DNA of 64,000 bases from Marinobacter nitratireducens. Its GTDB lineage: Bacteria > Pseudomonadota > Gammaproteobacteria > Pseudomonadales > Oleiphilaceae. Below are positions 21,275 to 30,155 of the stretch, one piece after another. A program made the translations under genes and the position numbers. The stretch is from the NCBI RefSeq assembly GCF_000708045.1, contig NZ_ANIE01000003.1, positions 905,007-969,006 of the forward strand. Reading direction: 5' to 3'. The first letter of the stretch is position 1; each line of letters starts with the position of its first letter. Below the pieces are notes generated by a model. That model was not told where the DNA came from and searched no databases. It saw only the letters and a list, made by a program, of their open reading frames with translations.

Positions 21275-21913
21275 ATGAATAAAGAAAAACGCACAGAGAT
21301 TTTCACGCGGCTGCGGGACGCCAATCCCAACCCGACAACCGAGCTGAATTACTCGTCACCGTTCGAACTGCTGATTGCCGTTATTCTCTCAGCACAAGCG
21401 ACAGACGTCGGCGTCAACAAGGCTACAGACAAGCTGTTTCCCGTCGCTAACACCCCCGAAGCCATATTTGCCCTGGGTGTCGATGGCCTCAAGGAATACA
21501 TCAAGACGATTGGCCTGTTTAACAGCAAGGCCGAAAACGTCATCAAAACCTGCCGGATACTGATCGACCAACACGGCAGCCAGGTGCCAGAGAAGCGCGA
21601 GGAACTGGAAGCATTGCCGGGCGTGGGCCGGAAGACCGCCAACGTGGTGTTGAATACCGCTTTTGGCCACATGGCCATGGCCGTCGACACGCATATTTTC
21701 CGGGTATCCAACCGCACCGGGATTGCGCCCGGAAAGAATGTCCTGGAAGTGGAGAAACGACTGATGCGCCTGGTGCCCAGGGAGTTTCTGCTGGACGCTC
21801 ACCATTGGCTGATTCTTCACGGCCGCTACACGTGCACCGCCCGAAAGCCAAAATGTGGCGCCTGCATTATTGAGGATCTTTGCGAATTCAAGCAGAAGCG
21901 GGAATACCTGTAA
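21275..21913 (+). CDS. nth: Endonuclease III
   Basis: Bifunctional DNA glycosylase/AP lyase that removes oxidised pyrimidines. The 212-residue protein keeps the helix-hairpin-helix LPGVGRKTA with catalytic K120, the catalytic D138 (VDTHIFR), and the 4Fe-4S ligands C187, C194, C197 and C203, the same numbering as the E. coli enzyme. It closes the rsx operon, as in E. coli; an Fe-S repair enzyme next to a redox complex is a conserved linkage whose meaning is not settled. A strong hairpin follows at 21942. Confidence 0.97.
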   Translation: MNKEKRTEIFTRLRDANPNPTTELNYSSPFELLIAVILSAQATDVGVNKATDKLFPVANTPEAIFALGVDGLKEYIKTIGLFNSKAENVIKTCRILIDQHGSQVPEKREELEALPGVGRKTANVVLNTAFGHMAMAVDTHIFRVSNRTGIAPGKNVLEVEKRLMRLVPREFLLDAHHWLILHGRYTCTARKPKCGACIIEDLCEFKQKREYL

Positions 21914-21941
21914 GCCGTTCTTCCTCCGCACAGGCATCAAC

Positions 21942-21970
21942 AAAAAAGCCGGCGTCGAAGCCGGCTTTTT
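21942..21970. terminator. Bidirectional intrinsic terminator after rsx-nth
   Basis: AAAAAAGCCGGC and GCCGGCTTTTT flank a six-base loop, forming a GC-rich stem with A and T tracts on either side. It can end both the plus-strand rsx-nth transcript and the convergent minus-strand gene at 21993. Confidence 0.9.
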
Positions 21971-21992
21971 CAGTCTGCAGGGGATCGCTGAC

Positions 21993-22568
21993 TCAGCGCT
22001 GACCCAACATCTTCTCTTTCAGATCTTCCTGGGCAGGCTCATCGGACAACCAGATGCCGAAGAGCGCCTTTTTGAAGGCCAAGTCGCCAACGGTGTCTTT
22101 CAGCTCACCGTTTTTCAGAACCTTGACGCCCTCTGCCGGTAAATAGACCAGATCGAACACATCGCCCTCTTTGATCTCTTCTGCAAAAACCGCCATGAAC
22201 TGGTCAACATCGCTCTGTATCGGAGCCAGGTTGCCATTGGTGGATGCCTCAAAGCCTTCCAGTGTGGCTTCGGTCATCCGGTCACTGGTGATCATGCCGG
22301 AGATAATATGCAAGGTGATCGCCTGGGGTTCATCCGCATTAATAACCGCTTCACCATCATCAACATTTTCCGGTACGTAGAGCCCTCCCACGTACAGGTC
22401 CATAAACCATTTGGAACGGGTGCCGGCACCGTTCAGTTTGAGCTCGGTATCCATGGCGGAATAGGTATCCGGAACATCAACACCTTCAACAGTCAAAGCT
22501 GTCGCCGGAGCCGAGAGCGCTGCCGCCATAACCAATGAAGCAAAACCGGTTGTAAGAGCCTTCATCAT
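21993..22568 (-). CDS. Chalcone isomerase-fold exported protein
   Basis: A 191-residue secreted protein of the bacterial chalcone-isomerase-like family. A signal peptide covers about 1-24 (SAPATA). The mature part starts LTVEGVDVPDTY and contains the family's K-W-F-M-D-L-Y-V-G-G-L-Y-V segment and the closing F-G-I-W-L-S-D-E-P. Bacterial members are not flavonoid enzymes and their function is unknown; a periplasmic binding role is a guess. Start ATG 22568 (a second ATG follows at 22565) with AAGGA at proper distance. Confidence 0.88.
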   Translation of the reverse strand: MMKALTTGFASLVMAAALSAPATALTVEGVDVPDTYSAMDTELKLNGAGTRSKWFMDLYVGGLYVPENVDDGEAVINADEPQAITLHIISGMITSDRMTEATLEGFEASTNGNLAPIQSDVDQFMAVFAEEIKEGDVFDLVYLPAEGVKVLKNGELKDTVGDLAFKKALFGIWLSDEPAQEDLKEKMLGQR

Positions 22569-22713
22569 AGTCCTTCCTTTTCAGTCGTTATTATTAACGT
22601 GTTTCATTCGTGCGCCGGGATTCGACACCCTATCCCACCCGGTTCACGCATTCTAGCAACGACTAAGGACCACAATGCGCCACCTGGTTCTCATTTGCGG
22701 GGTTACTGAAACA

Positions 22714-22746
22714 GAAAAGCCGACCAGATGCACTGGTCGGCTTTTC
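22714..22746 (-). terminator. Intrinsic terminator of rpoS
   Basis: GAAAAGCCGACCAG and its exact inverse CTGGTCGGCTTTTC surround a five-base loop. The hairpin starts about 20 bases past the rpoS stop on the minus strand and ends in TTTTC, a standard intrinsic terminator that is symmetrical enough to work both ways. Confidence 0.9.
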
Positions 22747-22767
22747 AGAAAGGACAGGTCAGCGGGG

Positions 22768-23766
22768 CTACTTGAACAAAAGGTTTCCTGAAAGCCCTTC
22801 TTTCTCTAGTATTTCCCGCAGACGGCGAAGCGCCTCTACCTGGATCTGACGCACCCGCTCCCGGGTCAGCCCGATTTCCTGGCCGACTTCCTCCAGCGTG
22901 CTTACCGGGTAGCCACGCAGTCCAAAGCGCCGTGACAGAACTTCCTGTTGCTTTTCACTAAGCTGGTCGATCCATTTACCGAGACAGGAGCACATGTTGT
23001 TATCCTGAAGCAGATCGGCAGGATCAGAAGCGCCTTCATCAGCAACGGTATCGAGTAAGGACTTTTCTCCTCCTGAACCAATCGGCGTGTCCATGGAGGC
23101 AACCCGCTCATTCAGGCCGAGCATCCGTTTCACGTCCGCAGCCGGCTTGTCGACCATGCGGGCGATTTCTTCGGCGGAAGGCTCGTGATCCAGCTTCTGA
23201 GTCAACTCCCGCGCGGCGCGTAGATAAAGATTGAGTTCTTTGACCACGTGAATGGGCAAACGGATGGTCCGGGTCTGATTCATGATCGCCCGTTCAATGG
23301 TCTGGCGAATCCACCAGGTCGCGTAAGTCGAGAACCGGAAGCCACGCTCCGGATCAAACTTTTCCACTGCACGGATGAGACCGAGGTTACCTTCTTCAAT
23401 CAGGTCCAGTAGCGTTAGTCCCCGGTTCACGTAACGGCGGGCGATTTTAACCACCAAGCGGAGGTTGCTTTCGATCATCCGTTTTCGACCGGACTCTTCG
23501 CCTTTGCGGGCAAGGCGGGCAAAATAGACTTCCTCTTCGGGAGTCAGGAGTGGAGAGAAACCGATTTCGTTGAGGTAAAGCTGGGTGGCATCCAGCTGTT
23601 TCTGACTGGTAAAATAACGCCCTTGGGTGGGAAAGTCGCCGCTGGATTCGGCACTGTCGCTACCGGATGAATCCTTCTCGACCTTCTCTTCGGCTAGCAG
23701 CTGATCCTCAGATTCTTCCAGATCCGCTACACGATCAATGATCACTTCATCTTGCTCTGCTGACAT
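22768..23766 (-). CDS. rpoS: RNA polymerase sigma factor RpoS
   Basis: Stationary-phase and general stress sigma factor, 332 residues. Regions 1.2 to 4.2 are all present: region 2 with [12 protein letters not shown] and the [13 protein letters not shown] -10 recognition helix, region 3 with PIHVVKELN, and the region 4 helix-turn-helix [22 protein letters not shown]. The acidic N-terminus is variable. The frame opens at 23808 but MSAEQDE at ATG 23766 is the family start. It follows nlpD, whose coding region often contains the rpoS promoter. The roughly 200-base spacer holds an A-rich stretch described separately. Confidence 0.97.
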   Translation of the reverse strand: MSAEQDEVIIDRVADLEESEDQLLAEEKVEKDSSGSDSAESSGDFPTQGRYFTSQKQLDATQLYLNEIGFSPLLTPEEEVYFARLARKGEESGRKRMIESNLRLVVKIARRYVNRGLTLLDLIEEGNLGLIRAVEKFDPERGFRFSTYATWWIRQTIERAIMNQTRTIRLPIHVVKELNLYLRAARELTQKLDHEPSAEEIARMVDKPAADVKRMLGLNERVASMDTPIGSGGEKSLLDTVADEGASDPADLLQDNNMCSCLGKWIDQLSEKQQEVLSRRFGLRGYPVSTLEEVGQEIGLTRERVRQIQVEALRRLREILEKEGLSGNLLFK

Positions 23767-23963
23767 GGTTCTTGCCCCGCCTCTTAATAATCCTGGGTGT
23801 TGATCCAATACTTCTTGTTATTGCGGATCTTTTTCGTATCCGTGCTTTTTTCAGGACATCAGTTGGTTGGCCGGCCATCGCCGTAACCCTTGTTGTTTTT
23901 TTTTGCGGTTTTCTGTCAGTGCCAATTCAGGTGTTGGGCAGCATCCTGGCTGTCTGTTTGGTA
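23767..23963 (-). promoter_or_regulatory. rpoS leader with (AAN)5 Hfq-type motif
   Basis: The nlpD-rpoS spacer, read on the minus strand, contains nine A residues followed by CAACAA at 23904-23890, i.e. five AAN triplets in a row, about 124-138 bases before the rpoS ATG. In E. coli the rpoS leader uses an A-rich (AAN)n element to recruit Hfq for small-RNA activation. The resemblance is by sequence only; no sRNA pairing region was identified. Confidence 0.4.
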
Positions 23964-24848
23964 CTAGCGCGGAGGCAGATAATGGGCGGGATCAACCGGA
24001 TTGCCATTTTTTCGTATCTCAAAATGCAACATGGGTCGTTCTGCGCCACTGCTACCGAGCTCAGCGATCACCTGACCGGCTTTCACATCCTCCCCTTCCT
24101 GCACCAGAATCTTCCGGTTGTGGGCGTAAGCGCTCAAATAACGCTCACTGTGGTTCACAATAATGAGGTTTCCGTAACCTAGCAACCCGTTGCCAGCGTA
24201 TACCACGTTTCCGCTAGCAGCTGCCCTAACAGCATCCCCGGGTTTACCGGCAATATCAACTCCTTTGTTGACTTTCCCGGATGATGAATATCCAGCAATT
24301 ACGGTGCCAATATGCGGCCAGCGCCAATTGATTCTGGCCACTGTCTGAGTCTGGGAAGCCAGCGGTGTTGCTCTGTCAGGTGCTCGAGTAACATCAGGTT
24401 TGGGCGATGTATCTGGCTTTGGAACACGCACCGTCGCCTGCCGGGATGGGCGAACAGAGGGGGTTGTGCGCGTGGATTGGTTTGACGATGTGGCGGATCC
24501 GCGAAGGTCGAGACGAAGTACCTGTCCCGCCCTGAGATGCCAGGGAGGACCAATGCCATTGGCACTGCCCAACTCCCTGTAGTCCCTGCCGTAGCGCCAG
24601 GCAATGCTATACAGGGTTTCTCCGGACTGAACCACATGGCGCCCCCAGTAAACGGGAGGATTGTAGAGATCGTCCTGGTAAATCGCCTGGCTGTTGCAGC
24701 CTCCCAGCAACACGAAAAGGGGCAGCATCAGCAGCAGAGTCGGACGACACAGGCCCGCTTTGGATGCACGAGTCGGTACGTGGGCACCGGATGGGAACCG
24801 CGGGGAGGCCGTTAATACGGCGATGATTAGCCCACGCAAAAATCTCAC
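23964..24848 (-). CDS. nlpD: LytM-domain lipoprotein NlpD (amidase activator)
   Basis: NlpD activates the septal amidase AmiC during cell separation. Visible features are the lipobox LLGGC, a LysM domain (HVVQSGETLYSIAWRYG...LRAGQVLRL), a Ser/Thr/Pro-rich linker and a C-terminal M23/LytM domain. The zinc-binding residues are replaced (GVDIAG preceded by N-K instead of His; H-F-E instead of H-x-H), as expected for a non-catalytic activator. The start is uncertain: no ATG lies ahead of the signal sequence. I use GTG 24848; TTG 24908, or ATG 24728 inside the hydrophobic core, are alternatives. Confidence 0.88.
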   Translation of the reverse strand: MRFLRGLIIAVLTASPRFPSGAHVPTRASKAGLCRPTLLLMLPLFVLLGGCNSQAIYQDDLYNPPVYWGRHVVQSGETLYSIAWRYGRDYRELGSANGIGPPWHLRAGQVLRLDLRGSATSSNQSTRTTPSVRPSRQATVRVPKPDTSPKPDVTRAPDRATPLASQTQTVARINWRWPHIGTVIAGYSSSGKVNKGVDIAGKPGDAVRAAASGNVVYAGNGLLGYGNLIIVNHSERYLSAYAHNRKILVQEGEDVKAGQVIAELGSSGAERPMLHFEIRKNGNPVDPAHYLPPR

Positions 24849-24922
24849 AGAAATAAGAGCTGTCCGGTTATGAAAAATCCGTATAAGAACTACAGAGTAC
24901 CAAAGCAATTTCTAAAGTTTTT

Positions 24923-24974
24923 AGAGTAACTTGCTAATATATTGCACATTTCTATCCGGAATCCAAGTTACTCT
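24923..24974. repeat. 10-bp inverted repeat upstream of nlpD
   Basis: AGAGTAACTT at 24923-24932 and AAGTTACTCT at 24965-24974 are exact inverse copies separated by 32 AT-rich bases. It lies in the DUF368-nlpD spacer, where an nlpD promoter is expected. It may be a pair of half-operators or an RNA stem; no T-run follows. Confidence 0.4.
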
Positions 24975-25038
24975 GCGGCCACTATTGTTACCGCCCGAAA
25001 CACCGGTTCTGCGCATCAGGTAACACTTTTGGCATCTT

Positions 25039-26040
25039 TCACATTTCGCTTTGCGCACCGCTTACAGGTTGCTGATACCGGCTTCCAACCCATTCCAGAG
25101 CGAAAACCAGAAACAATCCCGCCAAAGCCAGAACAATGGCCAGTGCGATCTGCGGGTCCTGCCCCGTCAGCTCCGCGTACGAAGCAGGCATAATACTTAC
25201 CTCCTGCAATGGCACCTGCTCACCGGCACTGTTGGTGCGCCAGCTTAGGGTCTCCTTCCAGGGCCAGACTTTGTTCAGTGCGCCAATCATAAAGCCTGTC
25301 AGCAATGCCAGAACATGATCGTGAAAATGATGGAACGACCAGGTGATCAGTCGGGCAATCGACAATAACCCGACAACACATCCCGCCATAAACAAAAGCA
25401 GTATGCCGATATCTCCACCCTTTATGGCGGTCAAGACCGGTGAATACATGCCGATAATCAGCAAGATGAAGCTCCCGGAAATCCCCGGGAGGATCATGGC
25501 GCATATCGCCAGTGCACCGGCACCAAAAAAGAGCGGCGCGGAGGGTGTTGCCTGGCCAACCGACAGGGTCGTGATCCACCAGGCAACAGCAATGCCTGCA
25601 CTCAGCGGGAGCACCAACGAATACCGGTATCGCCTGACCTGTCGCCCGACATGCCAGACGGAGGCAAGAATAAGGCCGAAGAAGAAACTCCAGATAAGCA
25701 CCGGATAGGCCTCCAACGCAAAACTGATCGCAGAGGCAAGGGTCACAATACTGCCGAGAATGCCCGCCAGCAGGCACAACAGGAAGGCACCATCGATTTC
25801 GATCCAGAAGGACTTCAAATGGCCCCGGAAAAGATGCCGGAGTGCGGCTTTAGGCGCAGCATTGATCGCTTCCAGCAAGCGGAAATATATACCGGTGATG
25901 AACGCAATCGTGCCTCCGGATACCCCGGGGACGATATCCGCCGCTCCCATGGCAACACCCCGGAGGAAAATACCTACCGGCCGATGGCTACGATCCACTT
26001 CATCAGTGGCCGGTGTTGCTTCAACGCCCACGTCATTCAA
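25039..26040 (-). CDS. DUF368 membrane protein (PopT-type undecaprenyl-phosphate transporter)
   Basis: A DUF368 protein of 333 residues with about eight to nine membrane segments. The paired motifs GAADIVPGVSGGT (about 32-44) and CAMILPGISGSF (about 180-191) are the re-entrant repeats of the family. DUF368 members have been shown in other bacteria to recycle the C55-phosphate carrier of cell-wall synthesis across the membrane; that role is inferred here. It starts with TTG at 26040, supported by a perfect AGGAGGT eight bases upstream, and overlaps the pcm stop. GTG 26031 is the next choice. Its insertion between pcm and nlpD differs from the E. coli order. Confidence 0.87.
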   Translation of the reverse strand: MNDVGVEATPATDEVDRSHRPVGIFLRGVAMGAADIVPGVSGGTIAFITGIYFRLLEAINAAPKAALRHLFRGHLKSFWIEIDGAFLLCLLAGILGSIVTLASAISFALEAYPVLIWSFFFGLILASVWHVGRQVRRYRYSLVLPLSAGIAVAWWITTLSVGQATPSAPLFFGAGALAICAMILPGISGSFILLIIGMYSPVLTAIKGGDIGILLLFMAGCVVGLLSIARLITWSFHHFHDHVLALLTGFMIGALNKVWPWKETLSWRTNSAGEQVPLQEVSIMPASYAELTGQDPQIALAIVLALAGLFLVFALEWVGSRYQQPVSGAQSEM

Positions 26041-26693
26041 CGGATCACACCTCCTAACAAGGGCACAAAATAGACAGGCTCCAATTCCTGGTAATCAAAG
26101 TTGTCTCCCCTCCGAGTGACCTGCACCAGTACCTGTTCTTCTTCTCCGACCGGTGCGATCAGGACACCGCCATCACCGAGTTGGGCCAACAGCTCAGCCG
26201 GCACTTCTACCGGCGCCGCGGTCACGATAATACCGTCAAATGGCCCCCGGTCCGGCCAGCCCATGCCCCCATCGGCATGTTTGAGCAGCACGTTCCGGGC
26301 TCCAAGCTGCCTGAGACGATCTCTGGCACGGTCCTGCAACGGTTTTATGCGTTCAACACTGTAGATTTCATCAAACAAACGGGAGAGAACCGCCGTCTGA
26401 TAGCCGGAACCGGTACCAAGCTCGAGAACACGGGCAGGCTCATGGGCCAGCAAAAGCTCCGTCATCCGGGCAACAATATAGGGCTGGGACAACGTTTGTC
26501 CGTGACCGATCGGCAAAGAAGTATCTTCGTAGGCTCGATGAGACAGGGCCTCGTCGAGAAATATATGGCGCGGAACCTCACCCATGGTTTCCAGCACCCG
26601 ATCCGACTCGATCCCCGCCTCGCGGAGCCTCTGAACCAATCGCATTCTGGTTCGCCGGGATGTCATTCCGATGCCTTCCAGTTGCGCACTCAT
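26037..26693 (-). CDS. pcm: Protein-L-isoaspartate O-methyltransferase
   Basis: Repairs damaged isoaspartyl residues by SAM-dependent methylation. The 218-residue protein contains the SAM-binding VLELGTGSGYQTAVLS motif and the preceding PIGHGQTLSQPYIVARM substrate segment, both diagnostic. ATG 26693 overlaps the surE stop (ATGA); the further in-frame extension to 26732 lies inside surE and is not needed. It precedes DUF368 with overlapping codons, so surE, pcm and DUF368 are one translational chain. Confidence 0.96.
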   Translation of the reverse strand: MSAQLEGIGMTSRRTRMRLVQRLREAGIESDRVLETMGEVPRHIFLDEALSHRAYEDTSLPIGHGQTLSQPYIVARMTELLLAHEPARVLELGTGSGYQTAVLSRLFDEIYSVERIKPLQDRARDRLRQLGARNVLLKHADGGMGWPDRGPFDGIIVTAAPVEVPAELLAQLGDGGVLIAPVGEEEQVLVQVTRRGDNFDYQELEPVYFVPLLGGVIR

Positions 26694-27460
26694 ACCTGCC
26701 CCCCGAACCCATCCGGGAGCGCATCCACCCATTCATCCAGCGGCACCAGCGCTTCGTGACGCGTCATATCAACGTGGACGGGTGTAATCGACACATACCC
26801 CTCACGCACGGCATGGAAGTCGGTGCCTGGCCCGGCGTCGCCGCCCTCTCCTGCCGCACCGATCCAGTAACGTTCTTTGCCCCGGGGGCAGGTCATGGGT
26901 ACTGCGCCCTCAGCTCGCTCACGACGCCCAAGACGGGTAACCCTGAAGCCTTTCAATTCATCCCATGGCACATCCGGGACATTGACGTTCAGAATCGATC
27001 GGGGCCCAAGAACCAGAGGACGGTTGTGCTCCAGCAACAGCCGAACAACCCGGGCAGCGGTTTCGTAGTGAAATAACCCCTCGTTGGCGAGGGACACGGC
27101 AATAGCCGGCAGTCCGAGATGGCGACCTTCCGTTGCAGCGGCCACGGTCCCGGAGTATATGATGTCATCGCCCAGATTGGCGTGGGTATTGATGCCGGAA
27201 ACAACCCGGTCAAAGGGAACATCAAACAAACCATTGACCGCCAGATGGACACAATCGGTTGGTGTGCCATCAACTGACCGGAAGCCATTAGGGTGCTGTT
27301 CAACCGTTAACGGCCGATTGAGGGTCAGGGCATTACTTGCCCCGCTGTGATCTCGATCCGGGGCGACCACTTCCAGGTCACCCAGACCCCGAAGCCCTTC
27401 ATACAGGGCTACCAGCCCCGGTGAATGAACCCCGTCGTCATTCGACAACAGAATACGCAC
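26690..27460 (-). CDS. surE: 5'/3'-nucleotidase SurE
   Basis: Metal-dependent nucleoside monophosphatase linked to stationary-phase survival. The 256-residue protein begins with the metal-binding S-N-D8-D9-G and continues with DHSGASNALT and VSGINTHANLGDDIIYSGTV, both metal/active-site elements. The start is a GTG at 27460 with GGAGAA five to six bases upstream. It lies 11 bases after truD and overlaps pcm. Confidence 0.96.
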   Translation of the reverse strand: MRILLSNDDGVHSPGLVALYEGLRGLGDLEVVAPDRDHSGASNALTLNRPLTVEQHPNGFRSVDGTPTDCVHLAVNGLFDVPFDRVVSGINTHANLGDDIIYSGTVAAATEGRHLGLPAIAVSLANEGLFHYETAARVVRLLLEHNRPLVLGPRSILNVNVPDVPWDELKGFRVTRLGRRERAEGAVPMTCPRGKERYWIGAAGEGGDAGPGTDFHAVREGYVSITPVHVDMTRHEALVPLDEWVDALPDGFGGQV

Positions 27461-27471
27461 GATGTTCTCCG

Positions 27472-28572
27472 CTAGCCTTGCTGTTTATTATGGTGGCCGA
27501 GGCTCATGTCCTCGATCTCAAAAATATCGTTCAGAATCGTAGTGGCATATTGTCCCGGGAGCAGGTTGAAACGCAGTTCCAGGGAGTCATTCGAAAACCA
27601 CTTCCAGGACAGTTCTGCCGGAATGGTCGAGAGCGCCCTGCGCTCAGGCTGCATCCGGGTTGTTGAAAATACTTTCAGAAGCTCCGGAGCCTGCTCTGCC
27701 ACTGCCTGTTCGAGTTGAGCTTGTTCCCCGGATGCACCAGATCCCCCATCCCCCCAGAGCGGCCCGGTGACCACACCCGGCTGATCAGGAAGACCCGTCT
27801 CACCCGAAAGGGGTTCCAACCAGCTCCCTTCCTCAACCCGACGCGCAAGCACTTCGTTGAAGATCCAGGAACGTGCCGCCGAAAAGTACAATACGTTTTT
27901 CGAGTCACGTCCGCCACTACGCTTTCCACGTCCTCGACCTTTGCCGCGACGACGCTGGTCCAGTGCGGACGGATCCATGACGGCTGCGCGATCAAGGTTG
28001 CCGCCATCAATCCCGAAGCGCTGGGGACCGAAGTAATTAGGTGCCCCACGCTCACGCAGGCTGGCCAGAGCCTGTTCAATATCGGATTTAACACCGTCCA
28101 TGTCCCTGAGCGTGATCACAAAATGATTACACTGATGATCGCCACGGCGAAGCTTTCGGTGATAACGGCAGGCTTCGACAACCTTCCATTGTTGCGAGAT
28201 TAGAGCAAGCACATCCGAGTCATTCGCCTGTTGCCCGGGACGATACAGGCTGAACCATTGCCGGGTTATGGCATGGCGATCCTTGAGGCCACTGAATCCG
28301 ACATCAAGGTGACGACACCCTGACAGTTTCGCCAATTCGCGCGCCACGTACTCGGTGTTGTCCCCGGTCTTTTCAATGTGGACAAGGAGATGCTCACCCT
28401 CCCCAGGCACCTGCCCAGCAGAGAGACCCGTGACCATTCCGTCCAGCTTGAGGTCTTCGTAGACACAAAAATCCTCCGGGGAACGCTTGAGCCTTGCATG
28501 GGCGACTCGGCGTCCAGAAGACGTGGGCCAATCCAAACGCCATTTACTGTGAGATGGGGAGGCATTACTCAC
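27472..28572 (-). CDS. truD: tRNA pseudouridine(13) synthase TruD
   Basis: Makes pseudouridine 13 in tRNA-Glu. The 366-residue protein has the catalytic aspartate D98 in GLKDRHA and the NYFGPQRFG motif at 179-187. The start is GTG 28572, which overlaps the ispF stop (GTGA); the frame extends to 28596 inside ispF without support. Residues 206-222 form an unusually basic Arg/Gly/Lys-rich insert just before the S-A-A-R-S helix, and another low-complexity segment lies near 270-285; E. coli TruD lacks comparable inserts as far as I recall. Confidence 0.94.
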   Translation of the reverse strand: MSNASPSHSKWRLDWPTSSGRRVAHARLKRSPEDFCVYEDLKLDGMVTGLSAGQVPGEGEHLLVHIEKTGDNTEYVARELAKLSGCRHLDVGFSGLKDRHAITRQWFSLYRPGQQANDSDVLALISQQWKVVEACRYHRKLRRGDHQCNHFVITLRDMDGVKSDIEQALASLRERGAPNYFGPQRFGIDGGNLDRAAVMDPSALDQRRRGKGRGRGKRSGGRDSKNVLYFSAARSWIFNEVLARRVEEGSWLEPLSGETGLPDQPGVVTGPLWGDGGSGASGEQAQLEQAVAEQAPELLKVFSTTRMQPERRALSTIPAELSWKWFSNDSLELRFNLLPGQYATTILNDIFEIEDMSLGHHNKQQG

Positions 28573-29048
28573 GAGGGCACAGCTTCCAGCAAACAAACGG
28601 CCTGACAGGCGATGCCCTCGCTCCGTCCGGTAAAGCCGAGCTTCTCCGTGGTGGTCGCTTTGACACTCACTCGACTGGCAGGAATGCCCAGATCTTCGGC
28701 GATGTTGAGGCGCATGGCTTCGACATGAGGCGCCATTTTTGGAGCCTGGGCAATAATGGTGCTATCAACATTGATGACCTGATACCCCTCTTCCGAGACC
28801 CGTTCCATCACCCGACGCAACAGATCCCGGCTATCCGCCCCGGCCCATTCTTCGCTCGTATCCGGGAACAAATGCCCAATGTCGCCAAGCGCAACCGCTC
28901 CAAGCAGCGCATCAGCAAGGGCATGCAGCAGCACATCGCCATCGGAGTGTGCTTTCAGGCCCTGACTATGGGGAATCGCAACACCGCCAAGAATAACGCG
29001 GTCACCGTCACAGAAGGCGTGAACATCAAAGCCCTGGCCAATTCGCAT
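28569..29048 (-). CDS. ispF: 2-C-methyl-D-erythritol 2,4-cyclodiphosphate synthase
   Basis: Fifth enzyme of the MEP isoprenoid pathway. The 159-residue trimer-forming protein shows metal ligands D8 and H10 (GFDVHAF) and the [11 protein letters not shown] motif at about 34-44, followed by [12 protein letters not shown] 29048 has GGAG six bases upstream. It sits between ispD and truD as in E. coli and overlaps truD by four bases. Confidence 0.97.
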   Translation of the reverse strand: MRIGQGFDVHAFCDGDRVILGGVAIPHSQGLKAHSDGDVLLHALADALLGAVALGDIGHLFPDTSEEWAGADSRDLLRRVMERVSEEGYQVINVDSTIIAQAPKMAPHVEAMRLNIAEDLGIPASRVSVKATTTEKLGFTGRSEGIACQAVCLLEAVPS

Positions 29049-29072
29049 ATTTCACTCCGGGAAACAAAACAT

Positions 29073-29777
29073 TCAGAGACGGCTGAGAACGAAACCGGCT
29101 AACGCCAAGTCCGCCGGCACCGTAATTTTCAGGTTATCCGGTCTTCCTTCTACCAGAACCGGCATGTTACCGGAAAATTCCATGGCGGAGGACTCATCGG
29201 TGATCGGTTGCCTTTCAGCCAGGCTATTTTCAAGAGCCATTTTCAGGGCACCAATCCGGAACATCTGGGGCGTCAGTGCCCGCCAAAGTCGGCTGCGATC
29301 CACCGTTGCTTCCACTTCCGGTATCGCACCCCCACCTGCCTGTTTCAGGGTATCCGCAACAGGAGTCGCCAACAGTCCACCCACAGGATGGCTGGAAAGT
29401 GTGTCAATCAGATTAGCGAGATCGTCAGGATGAATACACGGCCGAGCGGCATCGTGCACAAGTACCCAGTCATTCTCATCGGCCTGACCTTCCAGGGCAT
29501 GCAATGCCGACAATACAGAATCTGCTCTTTCCGAACCTCCGGTGCAGGTCTGAACACGATCATCGCCAGCCGCGGCTGAATCGGGCCACCACTGATCCTG
29601 CGCACTTAATGGGACCATACAGCCGGAAAAATCGGCGTGATCCAGCAATCGCGAAAGGGTGATGTCGAGGATAAAACGGTTATCGAGCTTGAGGTATTGC
29701 TTGGGGACGTCAGATTGCATCCGTTTGCCGATACCGGCGGCAGGAACGATAAGCCAGTACTTGGGGGATGTGGTCAT
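29073..29777 (-). CDS. ispD: 2-C-methyl-D-erythritol 4-phosphate cytidylyltransferase
   Basis: Third enzyme of the MEP pathway, joining MEP and CTP. The 234-residue protein has the CTP-binding P-A-A-G-I-G-K-R-M loop near the start, PKQYLKL, the GGSERADSVLSAL segment and VLVHDAARPC at about 105-114. All are intact. It begins five bases after ftsB ends and ends 24 bases before ispF starts. Confidence 0.96.
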   Translation of the reverse strand: MTTSPKYWLIVPAAGIGKRMQSDVPKQYLKLDNRFILDITLSRLLDHADFSGCMVPLSAQDQWWPDSAAAGDDRVQTCTGGSERADSVLSALHALEGQADENDWVLVHDAARPCIHPDDLANLIDTLSSHPVGGLLATPVADTLKQAGGGAIPEVEATVDRSRLWRALTPQMFRIGALKMALENSLAERQPITDESSAMEFSGNMPVLVEGRPDNLKITVPADLALAGFVLSRL

Positions 29778-29782
29778 TACAA

Positions 29783-30055
29783 TTACTTGTCAACAACGAG
29801 AAAGAAGGTCTCGTCCTCGCGAATCAATCCAAGGTTCATTCGGGCCCGCTCCTCAACCGCACTTTGCTCGTTACGTAAGTTCCGGACCTCAGCGTAGAGC
29901 CGGTCATTACGAGCGGCCAGCTCGGCATTCTCGGCACGCTGCTCGGCAATGGACTGTTCCAGCGCCCAGACCTGCGCAAAGCTACCCTCCCCGACCCACA
30001 GGCGCACCTGTAGCAGGAGGATAAGTACAATCATTGTGGTCCAGAGTAGTTTCAC
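29783..30055 (-). CDS. ftsB: Cell division protein FtsB
   Basis: Small bitopic divisome protein that pairs with FtsL and FtsQ. The 90-residue form has an N-terminal membrane helix (about 3-20, LLWTTMIVLILLLQ), then a leucine-zipper-like coiled coil (about 30-65) and the closing ERARMNLGLIREDETFF motif. I prefer GTG 30055 because it places the membrane helix directly at the N-terminus as in other FtsB proteins; the frame opens ten codons earlier at a TTG (30085). Position between eno and ispD is the standard one. Confidence 0.93.
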   Translation of the reverse strand: MKLLWTTMIVLILLLQVRLWVGEGSFAQVWALEQSIAEQRAENAELAARNDRLYAEVRNLRNEQSAVEERARMNLGLIREDETFFLVVDK

Positions 30056-30155
30056 GCCAATATCGTTCCGAAAAAAGCCGATCAAAAATTCATCGCTGGA
30101 TGATGAGTATAGACCTTAGAGTAGATTAGCAACAAATTCTTCTAACTGATTGTGT

